This document shows positions 61,757-64,000 of a DNA stretch of 64,000 nt, one piece after another. Position numbers and translations under genes: made by a program. Source of the DNA: Leyella lascolaii (GTDB taxonomy: Bacteria; Bacteroidota; Bacteroidia; Bacteroidales; Bacteroidaceae); the NCBI RefSeq assembly GCF_900079775.1, contig NZ_LT556038.1:225855-289854 (forward strand), in the 5' to 3' direction. Position 1 is the first letter of the stretch, and each line of letters begins with the position of its first letter. The notes beneath the pieces were generated by a model. It saw only the letters and a program-made list of their open reading frames with translations, did not search any database and was not told the DNA's origin.

Positions 61757-63100
61757 CTACAACGGGAGACCGTATTTCTGCATTTTGTTATATAGGGTCT
61801 TGCGGTCGATGGCAAGCAGACGCGCCGTCTTGCTCTTGTTTCCTCCCGTGGCACGAAGGGCTGCCTTGATGCGCTGAAGCTCGTCGTTCTCGTCGTGCAA
61901 CGCCATGTTTCCCTCACTCACCGGACCGAGCGCGCGCGACAGTTCGTCGACACCTATATATTCTCCGCGCGTGAGCAGCGTGGCACGCTTCACCACATTG
62001 TTGAGCTCGCGCAGGTTTCCGGGCCAGTCGTAGCGCGCCAACATCTCCGAGGCTTTGTCGTCGAAGCCGAGCACATTGCGCCCAAGCTCCTCGTCAGCCT
62101 GCTTCACAAAGAGGTCGGCAAAGAGGAAAAGGTCGTTTCCGCGCTCCTTCAGCTCAGGCATGCGGATGGTGAACTCGCTTATGCGATGGTAGAGATCCTC
62201 ACGGAATCCGCCGTCGGCGACACGCCCGGCAAGGTTCTCGTTGGTGGCGCATATGAGCCGTATGTCCACCTCTATCTCCTTTGTCGAGCCGAGAGGACGC
62301 ACGCGCCGCTCCTGAAGGGCGCGCAACAGCTGCACCTGAACGTCGTAGGCAAGATTGCCGACCTCATCGAGAAAAAGCGTGCCTCCGTCAGCCTCCTCGA
62401 ACGCTCCCTTCTTGTCGGTCACGGCACCCGTATATGCTCCCTTCACATGTCCGAAGAACTCAGACGCCGCAACGTCCTTGGGTATGGCTCCGCAGTCTAT
62501 GGCAAGAAACCTCTTGCCGGCTCTGCGGCTGAGCTCGTGTATGCGTCTGGCGGCATATTCCTTGCCCGTGCCGCTCGCTCCGAGAATGAGTACGGACATG
62601 GGAGTGGGCGCGACGAGCGAGATGTATTCGTAAAGCTGTCGCGAAGCGCGGTCGTTTCCTTCTATGTGGCGCGGCACCGTCTGCGACGCCTTACGGGCAG
62701 GCGTGTCCTCAGCCACAGGCTTGGCTGCGGGATGACTCATTGAGAGCGCGTCGTTGATTTTCTGAAGAAGGATGTCGGGCTGAGGCGGTTTGGCAATATA
62801 GTCGGCAGCCCCCGACTTCATGGCAAGCACGGCATTCTGCACCTCGGCATAGCTCGTCATGACGATGAACGGCGTGTCCATGCCGTTATGGCGCATCCAC
62901 TCGAGCAGCACAAGACCGTCGTGGTCGGGCAGACGGAGGTCGGACAGGATAAGGTCGAACGTTCCGGCGGAGTCCTGGAGCCTCGACTTTGCCGCCGCCA
63001 CCGAGCTTACCTTCTCCGCATCAAAACCTTTTCTGCGAAGCCATGAGCCGATCATCGTGGCAAATGTTATGTCGTCTTCCACAATAAGAATGCTTGCCAT
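61757..63100 (-). CDS. NtrC-family sigma-54-dependent response regulator
   Basis: A 447-residue regulator with an N-terminal receiver (ILIVEDDITFATMIG; phosphoacceptor Asp about 54 in LILSDLRLPDHDGL; MTSYAEVQNAVLAMKSGAAD; Lys in YIAKPP). The AAA+ domain has Walker A GASGTGKE, the sigma-54-contacting loop GAYTGA (usually GAFTGA), Walker B GGTLFLDEVGN and the R-finger region FREDLYHRIS. A Fis-type helix-turn-helix closes it (TGGNKSKTARLLAIDRKTLY). Preserved GAxTGA means it can activate sigma-54 RNA polymerase. It starts 12 bp after the tyrA stop, an operon with aromatic amino-acid genes. The downstream target and kinase are on the same strand. Confidence 0.95.
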   Translation of the reverse strand: MASILIVEDDITFATMIGSWLRRKGFDAEKVSSVAAAKSRLQDSAGTFDLILSDLRLPDHDGLVLLEWMRHNGMDTPFIVMTSYAEVQNAVLAMKSGAADYIAKPPQPDILLQKINDALSMSHPAAKPVAEDTPARKASQTVPRHIEGNDRASRQLYEYISLVAPTPMSVLILGASGTGKEYAARRIHELSRRAGKRFLAIDCGAIPKDVAASEFFGHVKGAYTGAVTDKKGAFEEADGGTLFLDEVGNLAYDVQVQLLRALQERRVRPLGSTKEIEVDIRLICATNENLAGRVADGGFREDLYHRISEFTIRMPELKERGNDLFLFADLFVKQADEELGRNVLGFDDKASEMLARYDWPGNLRELNNVVKRATLLTRGEYIGVDELSRALGPVSEGNMALHDENDELQRIKAALRATGGNKSKTARLLAIDRKTLYNKMQKYGLPL

Positions 63101-63112
63101 GCACTGTGTATG

Positions 63113-63907
63113 TTATTTTATATTGTCGATATCCGGTCTTACATTGTCGCGTATCTTTGTGAGATAGGCTTTCATTCCCTTGCAGTCACGGCGGTCGATG
63201 ATGTCGAGAAGCTCCTTGAGCTCGTCGCGTATCTCCGACACCTGGTCGTGGGTGTAGGGGTTGAACAGTATCTCTTGCAGCAGATAGTCGTCCTCGCCAA
63301 GCACTCCGCGGGCTATCGACATGTGCCGCTTAAACGTTGTGCCGGGCGCGTCCTGATGCTTCATGACGGCAGCAAAGACGAAAGTGCTGACAAAAGGAAT
63401 GCTGAGCGAATAGGCAACCGTACGGTCGTGCTCGTCGAAAGTGTATTCGTAGATGTTCAGTCCGAGCGAGGCGTAGAGCTTCCGGAAGAAAGACTGCCCC
63501 TCGACACTGCCCTCGCTGATGATTATGGCGTTCTCGTGACTGAGCTGGCTGAGGTTTGCGAACGTGGGACCGAACATGGGATGTGTTGACACATAAGGAT
63601 GTCCGCAATGCTCATAGAAAGACTGCAGTCCGGTCTTCACTGAGGAAATGTCGCTCAGCATGCACTGTGAGGGAAGATAAGGCATCACCTCCTCGAAAGC
63701 GGAAAGGGTGTATTTCACTGTCACGGCGTTGATTACCAGCTCGGGAGAAAAGTCGCGTATCTCCTCCGGAGTGGTGAAACGCCGGCAGTTATAAGTGAAA
63801 CGCATGCGCAGAGGGTCTTTCTCATAGACCGCCGTCTCATGACTGAAGCTGAGCAGGTCGAGGAAAAAGCTTCCCATCTTTCCTGCTCCCATTACCAATA
63901 TTCTCAT
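63113..63907 (-). CDS. tyrA: Prephenate dehydrogenase
   Basis: A 264-residue NAD(P)-dependent enzyme converting prephenate to 4-hydroxyphenylpyruvate for tyrosine synthesis. The Rossmann motif is ILVMGAGKMGSFFLDLL (2-18), followed by CMLSDISSVKTGLQSFYEHC and the active-site region VSTHPMFGPTFANLS. The C-terminal helical domain has DRTVAYSLSIPFVSTF and NPYTHDQVSEIRDELKELL. There is no chorismate mutase or ACT domain. In Bacteroidales it normally ends a pheA-aminotransferase-aroF/G-tyrA operon, which would lie beyond the right edge. Confidence 0.93.
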   Translation of the reverse strand: MRILVMGAGKMGSFFLDLLSFSHETAVYEKDPLRMRFTYNCRRFTTPEEIRDFSPELVINAVTVKYTLSAFEEVMPYLPSQCMLSDISSVKTGLQSFYEHCGHPYVSTHPMFGPTFANLSQLSHENAIIISEGSVEGQSFFRKLYASLGLNIYEYTFDEHDRTVAYSLSIPFVSTFVFAAVMKHQDAPGTTFKRHMSIARGVLGEDDYLLQEILFNPYTHDQVSEIRDELKELLDIIDRRDCKGMKAYLTKIRDNVRPDIDNIK

Positions 63908-64000
63908 CGTTTTTCAAAATTACTACATAAAAACCATACGCAGGCATGATTTCATTTATTTTATGACAAAAATGTTTAAAGGGGTGTTTTTTCATTCTGC
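63908..64000. other. Region beyond tyrA to the right edge
   Basis: About 90 bp, AT-rich, with no complete gene. I see no coding frame that clearly enters from the right, so any upstream operon partner would begin outside the window. Confidence 0.4.

Overview
The window comes from a member of the Bacteroidota, most likely order Bacteroidales and Prevotellaceae-like. The signs are promoters of the TTG/TAnnTTTG type, OMP_b-brl-type outer-membrane barrels, secreted proteins ending in a type IX-like sorting motif (YDLxGR/KGIYI), the futalosine-independent men genes, a VOR/KOR ferredoxin oxidoreductase and tRNA without encoded CCA. Coding DNA is moderately GC-rich. The window is mostly housekeeping chromosome, but an unusual share is long non-coding DNA filled with repeats.

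Layout. 1-251 is the end of purN. 266-6192 holds two tandem paralogous outer-membrane barrels. 6193-7940 is a repeat-filled gap. 7941-19341 is a chorismate/menaquinone block (aroB, menI-like thioesterase, menF, menD, menB, menC, menE), split in the middle by two paralogous secreted proteins, one of which has an IS1380-type remnant between its promoter and its start codon. rsmA follows, reading the other way. 20156-22317 is a second repeat-rich gap, then come a small peptide gene and a 695-residue secreted protein. 25277-27786 carries pepD and an LPG-synthase-like membrane protein. 27787-30137 holds a 28-residue membrane ORF, repeats and tRNA-Gln. 30138-35048 is rsfS, ftsH, cdsA and a GH109-like lipoprotein. 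35124-43482 is lpxB/surE diverging from parA-parB-DUF5683-mltD-rsh. 43483-44888 is a third repeat gap. 44889-49762 has an OmpA-family porin and a 1129-residue SGNH esterase. 50089-55209 is ffh, folD, a small TPR protein and the four-subunit 2-oxoacid:ferredoxin oxidoreductase. 55481-63907 is a nuclease, hsp20, a hybrid histidine kinase, a 68-residue secreted protein, an NtrC-type sigma-54 response regulator and tyrA.

The most unusual signal is in the non-coding DNA. At least four repeat classes, unrelated in sequence, share a 22-bp step: (i) five dispersed 420-460 bp elements with 14-bp terminal inverted repeats and a core of 6-8 hairpin units, each exactly 22 bp; (ii) 32 complete copies of a palindrome whose perfect core is 22 bp, laid out in arrays with an 88-bp (pairs 176-bp) step; (iii) tandem promoter-bearing modules with 66- or 88-bp steps, each placed to read into the adjacent housekeeping gene; (iv) an A-rich array with an exact 22-bp unit.

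A second group of findings is regulatory. A sigma-54-type promoter with a TGTGGAA/TTCCACA enhancer sits in front of the small secreted gene next to the sigma-54 activator gene. A near-consensus sigma-54 promoter precedes hsp20. A shared 13-bp palindrome TGACA-N3-TGTCA occurs upstream of both hsp20 and the 28-residue membrane ORF. All readings are by eye; no alignment, folding or database search was run.
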